Below are positions 5,337 to 5,413 of a stretch of DNA of 5,413 bases, piece after piece. The DNA lies in NCBI GenBank assembly GCA_964369475.1, contig CAYJFK010000100.1, positions 1 through 5,413 on the forward strand, in the 5' to 3' direction. The notes under the pieces were generated by a model that had not been told where the DNA came from, ran no database searches, and was given only the letters and a program-made list of their open reading frames with translations. Numbering within the stretch: the first letter of the stretch is position 1; each line of letters begins with the position of its first letter. The position numbers were made by a program, and so were the translations under genes. This DNA is from CAYJFK01 sp964369475 (GTDB lineage: Bacteria; Bacillota; Clostridia; Oscillospirales; Feifaniaceae).

Positions 5337-5413
5337 GCGGACTGGGGGATGCGGACTGGGGGATGCGGACTTGGGGATGCGGACTTGGGGATGCGGACTT
5401 GGGGATGCGGACT
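5337..5413. repeat. G-rich 14-bp tandem repeat array, running off the window
   Basis: Five full units and a seven-base partial unit follow one another without spacers. Units at 5337 and 5351 read gcggactgggggat. Units at 5365, 5379 and 5393 read gcggacttggggat, which differs by one G-to-T change. The partial unit at 5407-5413 is cut by the window end, so the true copy number is unknown. The unit length is not a multiple of three and no gene covers it, so it is probably intergenic. It lacks the unique spacers of a CRISPR array. Each unit has a run of four or five G on the plus strand. Confidence 0.95.

Noticed and set aside
5337..5413. CRISPR array
   Set aside because: Units are 14 bp and directly adjacent, with no unique spacers and no cas genes nearby.

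Overview
The window looks like a chromosomal segment from a low-to-mid GC Gram-positive bacterium, most likely a Clostridia-type Firmicute. The reasons are strong GGAGG-type ribosome binding sites before most genes, heavy use of ATA isoleucine codons, compact U-tract intrinsic terminators, an OmpR-type regulator and kinase of Firmicute style, and a terminating TPP riboswitch ahead of thiamine genes. I cannot name the species.

Left part, minus strand: a two-component system. The response regulator (2149 down to 1472) and the sensor histidine kinase (1472 down to 129) overlap in a TAATG junction, and a perfect 13-bp hairpin (89-119) ends the unit. The first ~85 bases beyond that hairpin are C-rich on the plus strand, hold a short hairpin and no convincing gene, and may be a dispersed intergenic element.

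Middle: a divergent intergenic region (2150-2334) separates the regulator from a small exported protein of unknown function (2335-2688, plus strand). This region carries two perfect 9-bp direct repeats exactly 11 bp apart, the geometry expected for an OmpR/PhoB-family binding site. They sit at about -66 to -47 of a candidate promoter for the exported protein. The simplest model is that this protein is a target of, or works with, the adjacent two-component system. Its gene ends at a clear terminator (2716-2748).

Right part, plus strand: a thiamine salvage operon. A near-consensus promoter (2812-2840) starts transcription almost exactly at the first helix of a TPP riboswitch (2848-2927). A 10-bp terminator hairpin with a U-rich tail follows (2945-2981), and an 8-bp alternative pairing that would act as antiterminator can be read from the sequence. 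Then come tenA (2995-3657), thiM (3690-4505) and thiD (4502-5278, overlapping thiM by ATGA), closed by a GAAA-loop terminator (5282-5310). TenA supplies the pyrimidine HMP from degraded thiamine, ThiM phosphorylates the thiazole alcohol, and ThiD makes HMP-PP. The coupling enzyme ThiE is not in the window. The window ends inside a G-rich 14-bp tandem repeat (5337-5413).

No gene here is an obviously new system. The most promising unexplained items are the exported protein with its putative operator, and the repeat arrays at the two edges.
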